A stretch of 64,000 nucleotides of DNA from RYN-230 sp963704995 (lineage in GTDB: Bacteria > Actinomycetota > Actinomycetes > Streptosporangiales > Streptosporangiaceae), in contig CAVPIM010000010.1 in NCBI GenBank assembly GCA_963704995.1, forward strand, positions 62,001 to 126,000, written 5' to 3'. The notes beneath the pieces were generated by a model. It had not been told where the DNA came from. It ran no database searches and saw only the letters and a program-made list of their open reading frames with translations. Position numbers and translations under genes: made by a program. Within the stretch, counting starts at the first letter, position 1; each line of letters opens with the position of its first letter. Positions 8,471-16,131 of the stretch are shown piece by piece.

Positions 8471-9481
8471 CTTCTCATTCCCTAACGAAGACCGGCTGGT
8501 CCCGCTCCTCCGCCCGGGGCGTCTGGAGCGGGGCGGTCCGGTCCGGCCCGGGCCGCGTGCCACTGACCCGGGTGTCCCGGTGTCCGCGGCGAGCTTGCGG
8601 ATCAGGTCGCTCATCATCCCGGGGGCTTCCAGGGGGGTCATGTGCCCGACCCGGGGCAGCTCGGTCAGCCCGGCCAGCTGGGGCAGCAGGCGGGCCAGCC
8701 GCCGCGCGTGCCCCGGCGGGGTGAGCCGGTCCGCGGATCCGACCAGGACATGTGTGGGCACGTCGAGCCGGCGGGCCCCGTCGGCCACGTCCAGGTCGGC
8801 CAGGACGCGGCCCCAGGCGGCCCGGGCCCGGCGGTCGCAGGCCTGGATGATGTCCGCGTTGGCCGTGGCCAGCTCGGCCGGCGCGTCCGGGCCGAGGGTC
8901 AGGTAGCCGAGCATCGGCTGGGTCAGCGGGCTGAGCAGGCCGAGCGGCGCCGCCGACGTCAGCAGCCAGTGCTGCAGCATCACGAACGGCGGGATGAACG
9001 CGCCGAACGGGACGGCCAGGGCGTCGGCGATCAGGTTCGACGCGCCGGTGGAGGCGAGCAGGGCACCGGCCACCCGGCTCAGCACGGACTCCCGCGGGGC
9101 GGCGGCCATGATGGCCATGCCGCCCATGCTGTGCCCGGCCAGTACCGCCTGCTGGCCGGGCGGGAGGGTGTGGTCCAGCACCGCCTCGAGATCGTCGGCC
9201 AGGGCCTGCACGCTGCTGCCGCCGGCCTCGCCGTGATCGCTGCGCCCGTGCCCGCGCAGGTCGTAGGCGATCACGCGGAAGCTGTCGCGCAGTGCGTGGA
9301 TCACCGGCGCCCAGAACGGGATCGAGCAGGTCCAGCCGTGGATGAGCACCACGGCCAGCGCCGAGCCGGCCGGCCGCCCGTGGATCTCCACGTGCAGCCG
9401 TACCCCGTCGCGGGACGTCGCCCAGGTGCTGCTGACCGGCTCCGGCGGCACCAGGTCAGCGCCGGCCGCGGGACCCGTCAC
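8411..9481 (-). CDS. Alpha/beta hydrolase
   Basis: A 356-residue cytoplasmic alpha/beta hydrolase. HGWTCS is the oxyanion motif, GHSMGG the nucleophile elbow, GSADRLTPP the acidic-residue segment and RVGHMTPLEAP the His segment. GTG 9481 overlaps the stop of the monooxygenase gene (GTGA), so it is the third gene of the TetR-monooxygenase-hydrolase operon. A hydrolase beside a Baeyer-Villiger enzyme would suit cleavage of the ester or lactone product. The last 35 residues are Arg/Gly-rich and overlap the convergent patatin gene, so the true C-terminus may be artefactual. Confidence 0.82.
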   Translation of the reverse strand: MTGPAAGADLVPPEPVSSTWATSRDGVRLHVEIHGRPAGSALAVVLIHGWTCSIPFWAPVIHALRDSFRVIAYDLRGHGRSDHGEAGGSSVQALADDLEAVLDHTLPPGQQAVLAGHSMGGMAIMAAAPRESVLSRVAGALLASTGASNLIADALAVPFGAFIPPFVMLQHWLLTSAAPLGLLSPLTQPMLGYLTLGPDAPAELATANADIIQACDRRARAAWGRVLADLDVADGARRLDVPTHVLVGSADRLTPPGHARRLARLLPQLAGLTELPRVGHMTPLEAPGMMSDLIRKLAADTGTPGSVARGPGRTGPPRSRRPGRRSGTSRSSLGNEKSGHLRTGRGGSERGGRGVQ

Positions 9482-11082
9482 GCGGCCTCCGCCGGGATGA
9501 CCCGGTACTCGCCCAGGTCCACGCGCCGCGTGGCGCGGCGGAACCGGCCGACCGACCCGGGCCACAGCGTCGGGTTGCGGCCCGCCGCGTTCAGGTACCA
9601 GCTCATGCACCCGCCGGTCGCCCAGACCGTCGAGGCCATCCGGCGCTGCACGTCATCGCACCAGCGCTGCTCGGCCTCCGGCGTCGCGTCCAGGGCCGCC
9701 GCGCCCAGCCGGTCCAGCGCGGCCAGGTAGTCCAGGGTGTAGTCGAGCTGGGCCTCGATGATGTGGATCAGCGAATTGTGCCCCAGGCCGGTGTTCGGCC
9801 CGATCAGCAGGCAGAGGTTGGGGAACCCGGCGATCGTCGTACCGCGCAGCGCGCGCATGTCCTCGCCCCAGACCTGGGCCAGCGTCACGCCGCCCGCCCC
9901 GGTGATCCGCCGGGCCAGCGGCATGTCCACGACGTGGAACCCGGTCGCGAAGACGATCACGTCGGCGTCCCGGGCCGTGCCGTCCTGGGCGGTGAGCGTG
10001 CTCCCGTCCACCTTGGCCAGTCCCGCCGCGACCAGTTCGGTGTTCGGCCGGGTGAGCGCGGGATAGTAGTGGTTGGACAGCAGGATCCGCTTGCAGCCGA
10101 TCGTGTAGCCGGGGGTCAGCCGGGCGCGCAGGTCCGGGTCCGGCACCGACCGGGCCAGATGCCGCAGCGCGATCCGCTGGGCCGCGCGGAACAGGCCGGG
10201 CTGCTTCACGAACGCGACGACCAGCGTTTCCCGGCCCGCGTGCAGTCCCAGCCGGACCAGGCGCTCGGTCACCGGGACCTGCCGGTACAGCCATTTCTCG
10301 GCGCCGGAGATCCGGCGGTCGCGGCGCGGCATGACCCAGGCCGGGGTGCGCTGGAACAGGGTCAGGCGCCCGGCGACAGGCTGGATCGAGGGCACGATCT
10401 GGATGGACGACGCCCCGGTGCCGATGACCGCGACCCGCTGGCCGGCCAGGTCCGCCCGGTGATCCCAGCGGGCCGAGTGGAAGATCTCGCCCGGGAAGGT
10501 GTCCAGCCCCGGGATGTCCGGCAGGGACGGGGTGGACAGCGGGCCGCCGGCCGCGATGACCACGTCGGCGGTCAGGTCCCCGCGCGATGTCCGCAGCCGC
10601 CACCGGGAACAGCCGGCGTCCCAGCTGGCCCCGGCCAGCTCGGTCCCGAACCGGATATACGGGCGCACGCCGTAGCGGTCGGTCACCGCATCGAGGTAGG
10701 CCCAGATCTCGGGCTGCCGGGAGAAGCTGTGCGACCAGCCGGGGTTCGGCGCGAACGAGAACGAGTAGAGGTGGGACGGGACGTCGCAGGTGCAGCCGGG
10801 GTAGGTGTTGTCGCGCCAGGTCCCGCCGACGGCGTCCGCCCGCTCCAGGATGACGAAGTCCGTCAGGCCCGCCTGGCGCAGCCGGATGCCTGCCCCGATC
10901 CCGGCGAAGCCGGCGCCGATGACCGCCACCCGGACGTGCCCGGGCAGCGGGGCGGCGCCGGCGGCCGCGGCGGGGTCAGTCCCGGCGGCCGGGGCCGGGG
11001 CCGCCGCCGCGGCGGCCCCCGGGGAGCCGCTGGCGGGGGCGGTCATCGCGGCCCCCGCGAGCCCGGCGGCGGGGGCGGTCAC
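9478..11082 (-). CDS. Flavin-containing (Baeyer-Villiger type) monooxygenase
   Basis: A 534-residue FAD/NADPH monooxygenase. The FAD site is VIGAGFAGIGAG after an Ala/Pro-rich leader, the NADPH site is VIGTGASSIQIVP, and FPGEIFHSARWD matches the class B flavoprotein fingerprint FxGxxxHxxxW. It would insert oxygen next to a ketone to give an ester or lactone. GTG 11082 overlaps the TetR stop codon (GTGA); ATG 11046 is an alternative, because the start region repeats itself (VTAPAAGLAGAA then MTAPASGSPGAA). It is second in the operon behind TetR. It resembles mycobacterial MymA-type enzymes in context as well as motif. Confidence 0.87.
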   Translation of the reverse strand: MTAPAAGLAGAAMTAPASGSPGAAAAAAPAPAAGTDPAAAAGAAPLPGHVRVAVIGAGFAGIGAGIRLRQAGLTDFVILERADAVGGTWRDNTYPGCTCDVPSHLYSFSFAPNPGWSHSFSRQPEIWAYLDAVTDRYGVRPYIRFGTELAGASWDAGCSRWRLRTSRGDLTADVVIAAGGPLSTPSLPDIPGLDTFPGEIFHSARWDHRADLAGQRVAVIGTGASSIQIVPSIQPVAGRLTLFQRTPAWVMPRRDRRISGAEKWLYRQVPVTERLVRLGLHAGRETLVVAFVKQPGLFRAAQRIALRHLARSVPDPDLRARLTPGYTIGCKRILLSNHYYPALTRPNTELVAAGLAKVDGSTLTAQDGTARDADVIVFATGFHVVDMPLARRITGAGGVTLAQVWGEDMRALRGTTIAGFPNLCLLIGPNTGLGHNSLIHIIEAQLDYTLDYLAALDRLGAAALDATPEAEQRWCDDVQRRMASTVWATGGCMSWYLNAAGRNPTLWPGSVGRFRRATRRVDLGEYRVIPAEAA

Positions 11083-11819
11083 CGCGGCCCCCGCGGGCCG
11101 GCGGCCAGGCCGCCGGTGCGCAGCGACAGCAGCGGGCGGGCGGCCGGGACCGGGGCGTCCGGGTCGGCGGCGATCCCTGCCTCGTGCAGCACCCCGGTCA
11201 GCGCCCACCAGATCAGCTGGCTGACGTAGTCGATGACGTGCGCGCGGCTCATCGAGCGCCGGTCCAGCCACCATTCCCCGGTGCTCTGCACCAGGCCGGT
11301 GATGCCGAACGCCCACGGCTCGGCGGCCCCGCTGTCCAGCCCGAAGCTGCGCAGGTAATCGCCGTACACCGCAGTCAGCGTGGTGGCGATGAACTCCTTC
11401 TGCCGGGCGACCACGCCGGGTCCCGGGCTGCTGTCCGCGCCGCCGCGGCGGGCCAGCAGCCAGTACAGGTCCGGGTTGTCGTCGATGATCGCGAAGTAGG
11501 CGCCGACGCCGTCCCGGATCCGGGCCATGGCCGGGCCGCCCGCGGTGAGCGCGGGCACCAGGCGTTCCTGGAGCAGGGCGGACGCGTACTCTCCCAGCGC
11601 GCCGACCAGGGCCGCCTTGTCGGCGAAGTAGCGGTACAGCACCGGCTTGGTCACGCCGGCCTCGGCGGCCACCGCGTCCATGGGCAGCTCGGGCCCGTGC
11701 GTCGTGAGCACGCGCAGGGCAGCGGCCACGAACTCCTGGCGGCGCTGCGCGCGGTGCGCGGTCCAGCGGTCGCGGCGCGCGTCATGCGGCCGCGGCGGCG
11801 TCTCCTCCTGGGTGCGCAT
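11079..11819 (-). CDS. TetR-family repressor of the monooxygenase operon
   Basis: A 246-residue TetR protein. Residues about 28-76 contain the HTH (MDAVAAEAGVTKPVLYRYFADKA has the usual spacing); the rest is a ligand-binding domain like those of TetR regulators of alkane and lipid genes. It is the first gene of the operon with the monooxygenase and hydrolase. A perfect palindrome lies 18 bp upstream of its start, so autoregulation is likely, relieved by a hydrophobic ketone or acyl compound (inferred). Confidence 0.85.
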   Translation of the reverse strand: MRTQEETPPRPHDARRDRWTAHRAQRRQEFVAAALRVLTTHGPELPMDAVAAEAGVTKPVLYRYFADKAALVGALGEYASALLQERLVPALTAGGPAMARIRDGVGAYFAIIDDNPDLYWLLARRGGADSSPGPGVVARQKEFIATTLTAVYGDYLRSFGLDSGAAEPWAFGITGLVQSTGEWWLDRRSMSRAHVIDYVSQLIWWALTGVLHEAGIAADPDAPVPAARPLLSLRTGGLAAGPRGPR

Positions 11820-11836
11820 GGCACGGATGCTACCAA

Positions 11837-11862
11837 AAGTAACTGTTACTTCAAGTTACATG
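11837..11862. promoter_or_regulatory. TetR operator palindrome
   Basis: AAGTAAC-T-GTTACTT (11837-11851) is a perfect 7-1-7 inverted repeat, followed by a further half-site AAGTTACATG (11853-11862). It is strikingly AT-rich for this genome and lies 18 bp before the TetR start codon. The adjacent TetR protein is the obvious candidate ligand. Confidence 0.7.
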
Positions 11863-11888
11863 CTTGTCGCCCCGGGTGGGCCGCGGGG

Positions 11889-11940
11889 CCGGCGGGTGGT
11901 CCCCGGAGAGCCGGCGGGTGGGCCGCGGGCCGGCGGGTGG
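11889..11940. repeat. Three CCGGCGGGTGG direct repeats
   Basis: Identical 11-mers start at 11889, 11911 and 11930, separated by G/C-rich filler that includes GGCCGCGG blocks. They sit between the TetR gene and the XRE promoter. No function is evident; replication slippage is the simplest origin. Confidence 0.55.
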
Positions 11941-11998
11941 TCCCCCGAGGGCCGCGGTGGGCCGGATCCGTGCCGCCTGGCCCGCCACGTGTATCGCT

Positions 11999-12027
11999 TT
12001 GGCGTGATCTCGTTAATGAGATATCGT
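11999..12027 (+). promoter_or_regulatory. Putative leaderless promoter of XRE gene
   Basis: TTGGCG (11999-12004) and TATCGT (12022-12027), spaced 17 bp. The predicted RNA start coincides with the ATG at 12035, and no ribosome site stands at a normal distance. The AT-rich GTTAATGAGATATC stretch contrasts with its surroundings. Confidence 0.45.
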
Positions 12028-12034
12028 CGGGAGT

Positions 12035-12556
12035 ATGACGGTACCGGACGGACCGTTCGGGCCCGTGAATGCTGGTGTTCCCGGCGTTCCGGACGACGGG
12101 AGCCTGCCGCGGCTGCCCGGGTTCCGTGAGATGGCCCTGCGCCGGATGGCGGCCGGGCGGCAGCGGCTGGTCGGCGAGCTGGCCGCGCAGCGGCAGGCGG
12201 CCGGGCTGTCGCAGACCCAGGTCGCGGCCCGGATGGGTACCTCGCAGTCGGCCGTGGCCCGGCTCGAAGCCGGGGCGGCGGACGTGCGGGCCTCGACCCT
12301 GGAACGGTACGCCGCGGCGATCGGCAGCGAGATCAGCTGGCGGCTGCAGGACACGCCGCCCGGGGGTGAGCTGCCGCCGCCCGGACCGGCGCCGGCCTCC
12401 GGTCCCGGGTTCGGCCCCGCGCCCGGGCCGCCGGCACGTCCGGGGTATTCCGGCCCACCCGGTCTGAGCCCGGCGGCCGGGCCGCTGGCGCCCGCCGCGC
12501 AGCACCAGCCCTATGGCTCACGACAGGAGGACTTCCATGGCCGCTCCCGTGGCTGA
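12035..12556 (+). CDS. XRE-family HTH regulator with Pro-rich tail
   Basis: A 173-residue protein. Residues about 45-100 form a lambda-repressor-like HTH (GLSQTQVAARMGTSQSAVARLE). The C-terminal 65 residues are Pro/Gly/Ala-rich and probably disordered. The HTH resembles antitoxin-type XRE proteins. Its end overlaps the start of the ClpP-like gene by 20 bp, so the two are translationally linked. It probably regulates its own operon. The DNA target is unknown; no convincing palindrome was found beyond the AT-rich promoter stretch. Confidence 0.8.
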   Translation: MTVPDGPFGPVNAGVPGVPDDGSLPRLPGFREMALRRMAAGRQRLVGELAAQRQAAGLSQTQVAARMGTSQSAVARLEAGAADVRASTLERYAAAIGSEISWRLQDTPPGGELPPPGPAPASGPGFGPAPGPPARPGYSGPPGLSPAAGPLAPAAQHQPYGSRQEDFHGRSRG

Positions 12557-13292
12557 CTCGTTCCCGCCCGGCCGCCCGTGGCCCGGCCCGCCCGGGCCGG
12601 GGGAGCCGCCGTCGCGCCCCGGCCGGCCCGCCCGCCCCGGCGGCCCGGGCTGGCCAGGCGCGCCCGGCTGGCCAGCCCCGCACCGGGAGCCGCCCGCGTA
12701 TCCCGCCGTGCCGCCGTCCCGGGTCTGGACCGACCAGGGCGGCTGGCCGGGCGGGCTCTACCAGCGGCTGCTGGAGAAGCGGATCGTGATGGCGTCCGGC
12801 CTGCTCGACGGCCCGGCGGCGAGCGTGCTGAGCGCCCAGCTGCTCACCCTGGACGCCGAGGGCGACGGGCCGGTCCGGCTCGAGCTGCAAGGCCTGGACG
12901 CCGAACTGCCCGCCGCGCTGACCATCATGGGCGTGCTGGACGTGCTCCGCGCCCCGGTCACCGGGTACGTGGCGGGCCAGGTCAGCGGGCCGGCCCTGGG
13001 CGTGCTCGCCGCGTGCGGGCAGCGCCTCGGCTACCCCAGCGCGGTGCTGGGGCTCACCGAACCGCGGATGAACCTGGACGGCACCGCCACCCAGGTCCGG
13101 GGCCAGGAGGAGCAGGTCGAGACCATGGTCGACACGCTGTACATCCGGCTGGCCGAGGTAACCGGGCGCGAAGTGGACGAGATCCGGGCGGACGCCCGGC
13201 AGGGACGGTTCCTGACCGTGCCCGAGGCGGTCGCGTACGGCATCCTCGACGGCCAGGCCAGCCCCGGCGGCAGACGGGGTGAGCAGGGCTGA
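12537..13292 (+). CDS. ClpP-like protein lacking the catalytic Ser/His (pseudo-protease?)
   Basis: A 251-residue protein; ATG 12537 is 6 bp after AGGAGG. The first 65 residues are Pro/Gly-rich. The remainder follows the ClpP fold: a LLEKRIVMASG first strand, LQGLDAELPAAL, and YVAGQVSGPALGVLAACG where ClpP has CVGQAASMGAVLLAAG. At the nucleophile position ClpP Ser is replaced by Gly (QVSGPA against QAASMG), and the HQP segment bearing the catalytic His reads LTEP. It may therefore be inactive, serving as a structural or regulatory subunit, unless the neighbouring Ser one residue earlier substitutes. The XRE gene upstream overlaps it, and the methyltransferase follows directly. Confidence 0.72.
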   Translation: MAAPVADSFPPGRPWPGPPGPGEPPSRPGRPARPGGPGWPGAPGWPAPHREPPAYPAVPPSRVWTDQGGWPGGLYQRLLEKRIVMASGLLDGPAASVLSAQLLTLDAEGDGPVRLELQGLDAELPAALTIMGVLDVLRAPVTGYVAGQVSGPALGVLAACGQRLGYPSAVLGLTEPRMNLDGTATQVRGQEEQVETMVDTLYIRLAEVTGREVDEIRADARQGRFLTVPEAVAYGILDGQASPGGRRGEQG

Positions 13293-13978
13293 AACAGCAG
13301 TCGCCGCTGCACGCGCCCGCGGCGTTCATCCGGGCCAACACCTGGCTGGCCGCGCCGCCGCTGCTGCCGGAGATCCGGCTCTACCTGGCCCGGGACGCGT
13401 TCGGGCTGTGGGAGCGCATCGAGCAGGACACCGGGCAGGCCCAGCTGCCCCCGCCGTTCTGGGCGTTCCCGTGGGCGGGCGGCCAGGCGCTGGCCCGGTA
13501 CCTGCTCGACCACCCCGGCTGCGTCCGCGGCCGGGCCGTGCTCGACCTCGCGTCCGGGTCCGGCCTCGTCGCGATCGCGGCCGCCGCGGCGGGCGCGGCG
13601 CCGGTCACCCCGAGCGAGACCGACCCGCTCGCCGTCGCCGCCATCACGCTCAACGCCCGGGTGAACCGGGTCCGGCTGGAGCCTGTGCTCGGCGACCTCC
13701 TGGACGCCCCCGGGCCTCCAGGCGTGGCGCCGGCGGACGCGGCGCCGGCGGACGTGGTCCTGGCCGGGGACGCGTTCTACGACCGGGCCATGGCCGGCCT
13801 GATGCTGCCGTTCCTGGAGCGGGCCCGCCAGGCCGGCGCGCTGGTGCTGGTCGGCGACCCCGGCCGGGCCTACCTGCCCCGGGACCGCTTCGAGCAGGTC
13901 ACCACCTACGACGTCCCGGTCGAGCGGGTCATCGAGGACACGGAGGTCAAGACCACTACCGTCTGGCGGCTGCGCTGA
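13289..13978 (+). CDS. SAM-dependent methyltransferase (nicotinamide N-methylase-like), unusual start
   Basis: A class I methyltransferase with motif I VLDLASGSGLVAIAAA and the downstream acidic SETDPLAV segment, similar to small 'methyltransferase 16'/nicotinamide N-methylase-like proteins. Family-like sequence (AAFIRANTWLAAPPLLPEIR, then LPPPFWAFPWAGGQALARYL) runs upstream to about 13310 in the same frame. That frame has no ATG, GTG or TTG before GTG 13538, which would delete the N-terminal third. CTG 13289 overlaps the ClpP-like stop (CTGA) and is the best candidate start. A small indel hiding a normal start near 13279 is the alternative. Substrate unknown. Confidence 0.68.
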   Translation: MKQQSPLHAPAAFIRANTWLAAPPLLPEIRLYLARDAFGLWERIEQDTGQAQLPPPFWAFPWAGGQALARYLLDHPGCVRGRAVLDLASGSGLVAIAAAAAGAAPVTPSETDPLAVAAITLNARVNRVRLEPVLGDLLDAPGPPGVAPADAAPADVVLAGDAFYDRAMAGLMLPFLERARQAGALVLVGDPGRAYLPRDRFEQVTTYDVPVERVIEDTEVKTTTVWRLR

Positions 13979-14003
13979 CCCGCTGGCTGTCCCGGGCCGG
14001 CCG

Positions 14004-14972
14004 CTAGGGGATGAGCAGCAGACGGCCGATGACCGTGCGGTCCTCCAGCATCCGGTGGGCCTGGACTACATCGGCCAGCGGCAGGCTGGTGGTGACCGCC
14101 CGCAGGTCACCCGCCTGGAACAGGCCGACCAGCTCGCTGAGGTCGAGGCGGGCCTGTTCCGCGCAGGCGGCGCGCCAGGCCAGCAGCGAGAACCCGGCGG
14201 CGGTCTTCAGCGCGAACAGGCTGGTGACCGGCACGCTGGTCAGGTCTCCGGCCGAGGCACCGAAGACGACGACACGGCCGAAGGGGGCGAGCAGGCCCAG
14301 GCTCTCGTGCAGCACGTCACCGCCCACGGCCTCCAGGACCAGGTCGAGGCCGGCGGGCGCGGCCTCCCGGACCTGCGCGGCCCAGCCGGGCTGAGTGTGG
14401 TCGATGGCCACGTCCGCGCCCAGTTCCTTGAGGAAGCCGAGCTTGGCCGGGGAAGCGGTGGCGATGACCGTGCCCGCGCCCTGCCGCCTGGCCAGCTGGA
14501 CGGCGAGGTGGCCGATCGCCCCCGCGCCCGCGGTGACCAGGACGGTCTCCCCGCCGGCCAGCCGCCCGGTCCGCAGCGCGCCGAGGGCCACGGCCCCGGC
14601 CGTCGGCACCATGCTGGCCGCGCCGGCGTCGAGCCCGCGGGGCACGGCGACCAGCCAGCTGGTGTCGGCGACGACGTAATCCGCGCAGGCGTCCTCGAGC
14701 AGGACCGCCACCCGGGTCCCGGCCAGGGCGGGATCGGCGCCGGGCCCGGCCTTCTCGACCGTGCCGACCACGTCACCGGTCAGCGCGGCGGGCGGCGGCC
14801 GGAACCAGATCGAGTCCGGTGAAGTCTCGCGGCGGAGCTGGACGTCAACGTAGTTCACGCCGATCGCCTCGGTGCGGAGCAGCACCTGCCCGGGACCTGG
14901 CTCGGGGACGTCGGCGTCCTCGATCGCCAGCACCTCGGGGCCGCCATGGGTGTGGTAGCGCACGCGTCGCAT
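14004..14972 (-). CDS. NADPH:quinone oxidoreductase (zinc-free MDR family)
   Basis: A 322-residue medium-chain dehydrogenase/reductase. It has an N-terminal GroES-like domain (EPGPGQVLLRTEAIGVNYVD), the NADPH-binding GAGAIGHLAVQLA at about residue 150, and no structural or catalytic zinc Cys cluster. These features point to the quinone oxidoreductase/zeta-crystallin branch, which reduces quinones or enones. It is divergent from a TetR gene, with two operator-like repeats in the 119-bp gap, so it is probably induced by an electrophile or quinone. Confidence 0.87.
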   Translation of the reverse strand: MRRVRYHTHGGPEVLAIEDADVPEPGPGQVLLRTEAIGVNYVDVQLRRETSPDSIWFRPPPAALTGDVVGTVEKAGPGADPALAGTRVAVLLEDACADYVVADTSWLVAVPRGLDAGAASMVPTAGAVALGALRTGRLAGGETVLVTAGAGAIGHLAVQLARRQGAGTVIATASPAKLGFLKELGADVAIDHTQPGWAAQVREAAPAGLDLVLEAVGGDVLHESLGLLAPFGRVVVFGASAGDLTSVPVTSLFALKTAAGFSLLAWRAACAEQARLDLSELVGLFQAGDLRAVTTSLPLADVVQAHRMLEDRTVIGRLLLIP

Positions 14973-15021
14973 GAATAGTCTCCTGGGGCGGGGGATGCCA
15001 TAACGGTGGCCGCGGTTAAAC

Positions 15022-15067
15022 TGGACTAGCGGTCAACTTAGACCTAACGTACTGGACCGCTGGTCCA
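15022..15067. promoter_or_regulatory. Pair of TetR operator sites
   Basis: TGGACC-GCT-GGTCCA (15053-15067) is a perfect 6-3-6 palindrome. TGGACTAGCGGTCAA (15022-15036) is a near copy with the same spacing, 31 bp upstream. Both lie between the quinone oxidoreductase and the TetR gene and could control both. Confidence 0.7.
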
Positions 15068-15091
15068 CTTGTCTACCGGGAGAGAACTGCC

Positions 15092-15742
15092 GTGGTGAGT
15101 GCGGGACAGCCCGAGCGGGCCGACGCCGCGCGCAACCGGCGCGCGATCCTCGCCGCCACCGAGGGGCTGCTGGCCACGCACCGGCCCCGGGACATCTCCA
15201 TGGAGCAGGTCGCCGCGGCGGCGGGCGTCGGCAAGGGAACGGTCTTCCACCGCTTCGGCAGCCGGATGGGCCTGATGTACGCGCTCATGGTGCAGCGCGC
15301 GCAGGCGCTGGAAGAGGCGGTCACGGCCGGCCCCCCGCCGCTGGGCCCGGGCGCCCCGGACCGCGACCGGCTGCTCGCCTTCCTGGACGCGATCGTCGAG
15401 GTGGTCAGCCGCAACAAGAGCCTGATGGCCGAGCTTGCGTACTCCGCCGCGGCGCCGCCGCCCGCCGCGGATGACGGCCCCGGGGAGCGGGACGAGCACC
15501 CGGTCTACCGGTTCTGGCACGGCCACATCAGCGGGCTCATCGCGGCGGGGCGCCCGGATACTGACGCGGACATGACGGCCCACCTGCTGCTGGGCGCCCT
15601 GCACGGGGAGCCGATCCTGAACGAGCTGGCCACCTCCGGGCCGGGGCGGGTGGCCGCGGCGCTGCGCGCCCTGGCCTGCTCGGTGCTGGACGCCCCGGCC
15701 GCCCGTGATCAGGCGATTGGTGCTGCCCCGGGCGGCGGGTGA
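15092..15742 (+). CDS. TetR-family repressor
   Basis: A 216-residue TetR protein with an HTH of the form ISMEQVAAAAGVGKGTVFHRFGS and a C-terminal ligand domain. Its start is GTG 15092 (GTG 15095 adjacent), with a GGGAGAGAA ribosome site about 10 bp upstream. Its position opposite the quinone oxidoreductase and the paired palindromes make it the likely regulator of that enzyme and of itself. Confidence 0.86.
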   Translation: MVSAGQPERADAARNRRAILAATEGLLATHRPRDISMEQVAAAAGVGKGTVFHRFGSRMGLMYALMVQRAQALEEAVTAGPPPLGPGAPDRDRLLAFLDAIVEVVSRNKSLMAELAYSAAAPPPAADDGPGERDEHPVYRFWHGHISGLIAAGRPDTDADMTAHLLLGALHGEPILNELATSGPGRVAAALRALACSVLDAPAARDQAIGAAPGGG

Positions 15743-15838
15743 AAGGCGAATTCGCGGCCGGTCAAAGGCCGTTTTAAGGGATGCCCGGTTGACTCGTCGT
15801 GTGGCCGCTCAGGGCCGCGGCGGCGCGAGGAGGTCCCG

Positions 15839-15892
15839 GTGATAGCCAGGCGCGTGACGGTACTGGCAGGCGCGGTGCTGCTGTGCGTGGCA
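15839..15892 (+). pseudogene. N-terminal fragment of an exported or membrane protein
   Basis: A GAGGAGGTCCCG ribosome site precedes GTG 15839, which starts MIARRVTVLAGAVLLCVAH, a plausible signal or membrane segment. From about 15891 the sequence is instead the complement of a response-regulator receiver domain, so the protein is cut off after about 18 residues. The frame stays open to 16135, but with no recognisable content. Confidence 0.4.
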
Positions 15893-16047
15893 CATCCAGG
15901 ACGACGGAGTCGAACGACTCCGAGGCCAGCCGGTCAAGAGCCTCGGTGCCGTCGCAGGCGAACTCGACTGAGCAGCCGTCGCGGCGCAGCGCGGCCGCCA
16001 CCGACGTCCGCACCCCGGGGGTCATCGTCCACCACGAGCACTCGCAT
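15891..16047 (-). pseudogene. Response-regulator receiver-domain fragment, frameshifted
   Basis: Reading from ATG 16047 gives MRVLVVDDDP, then after an extra base in a C/G run (about 16014-16022) GVRTSVAAALRRDGCSVEFACDG... through SFDSVVLDV, the first half of a receiver domain including the phospho-acceptor Asp region. Homology ends abruptly at about 15891, where the opposite-strand fragment begins. No effector domain follows. This is a broken gene, probably left by a deletion that fused two ends. Confidence 0.6.
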
Positions 16048-16131
16048 GCCTCGAGCATCGGCCACGGACAGCCCGTGCATCAGCCGGGCGGCCGCCCTCG
16101 GGGCCGCCAGGTTGCGCAGGGCCGGATGGGG

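Noticed and set aside
11880..11965. CCGGCGGGTGG repeats as a possible CRISPR or mobile-element end
   Set aside because: Three short, unevenly spaced copies with no unique spacers of constant length and no transposase nearby.
13279..14007. 242-codon plus-strand ORF from GTG 13279 over the methyltransferase
   Set aside because: Its sequence is Arg/Gly/Pro-rich without motifs. The overlapping frame carries the methyltransferase motifs.
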